Shown piece by piece: positions 7,004 to 7,113 of a stretch of DNA of 7,113 nt (the first letter of the stretch is position 1; each line of letters begins with the position of its first letter). The translations under genes were made by a program, and so were the position numbers. The stretch is from Kiritimatiellota bacterium. GTDB taxonomy: Bacteria > Verrucomicrobiota > Kiritimatiellia > RFP12 > UBA1067. The stretch is from contig WRML01000108.1 in the NCBI GenBank assembly GCA_009777165.1, forward strand, positions 1-7,113. The letters run 5' to 3'. A model generated the notes under the pieces. That model was not told the origin of the DNA, ran no database searches, and saw nothing but the letters and a program-made list of their open reading frames with translations.

Positions 7004-7113
7004 CTGAAAGCCTTGCGCATATTAGCGCAGGGCAACGCCCTGCGAAAGGATATGCGAGACGATTCAAGGCTGAAAGCCTTGTGGATAACGGCACAAGGCG
7101 AAACCCTGAATCT
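7004..7113. repeat. Tandem palindromic intergenic repeat, running off the window
   Basis: Two related 39-bp units, 7004-7042 and 7070-7108, match at 29 of 39 positions with a 66-bp period. The first 12 bases, CTGAAAGCCTTG, are identical. Copy one contains a nested palindrome: outer arms CGCATAT/ATATGCG (7016-7022 and 7050-7056) enclose CGCAGGGC-AAC-GCCCTGCG (7026-7044). Copy two begins with a hairpin CAAGGCT-GAA-AGCCTTG (7065-7081). Read in one frame, the repeat gives LKALRILAQGNAL and later LKALWITAQGETL, peptides that I associate with spurious gene calls over a REP-like intergenic repeat. No credible coding sequence is seen. The rest of 6903-7003 holds only the inverted repeat described separately. 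Confidence 0.7.

Overview
The window is GC-rich chromosomal DNA from a bacterium. It holds five complete protein genes, the 5' part of a sixth, and a selenocysteine tRNA. The twin-arginine-exported Gfo/Idh/MocA oxidoreductase, the TGS-type nucleoside kinase and the hairpin-rich 'LKAL...AQGNAL' type intergenic repeat remind me of Planctomycetes-Verrucomicrobia-Chlamydiae lineages (for example Kiritimatiellota or Lentisphaerota). That placement is inference, not proof. The tRNA-Sec indicates an organism that decodes UGA as selenocysteine, although I see no selenoprotein gene in this window.

Layout, left to right. On the minus strand, 1-221 is the first 73 codons of a TGS-domain uridine kinase-like protein. 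It diverges from pgi (glucose-6-phosphate isomerase, 495-2102, plus strand). The 273-bp gap between them carries a good promoter for the kinase and a weaker one for pgi. def (peptide deformylase, 2099-2656) overlaps the pgi stop codon by 4 bp, so the two form an operon. A GntP-family gluconate-type permease (2607-4004, minus strand) converges on def and overlaps its last 50 bp. The permease has a near-consensus promoter so close to its ATG that the mRNA should be almost leaderless. A 307-bp divergent intergenic region (4005-4311) with long G runs and inverted repeats separates it from a Tat-exported Gfo/Idh/MocA oxidoreductase (4312-5736). That gene is followed after 29 bp by a DHH/DHHA1 phosphoesterase of the NrnA type (5766-6794). 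The selenocysteine tRNA (selC, 6799-6895) starts four bases after the nrnA stop and ends in an encoded CCA and seven T residues. The last 218 bp have no gene. They hold an inverted repeat and the start of a palindromic tandem repeat that runs off the end.

How the genes fit together: Pgi, the gluconate-type permease and the sugar-type oxidoreductase all point to sugar or sugar-acid metabolism, but they lie in separate transcription units and no single pathway is shown. Deformylase, NrnA and tRNA-Sec are housekeeping functions in translation and nucleotide turnover. I found no clear evidence of a new multi-gene system. The items most worth a second look are the nrnA-selC junction, the leaderless permease promoter with a nearby G11 tract, the convergent def/permease overlap and the terminal palindromic repeats.
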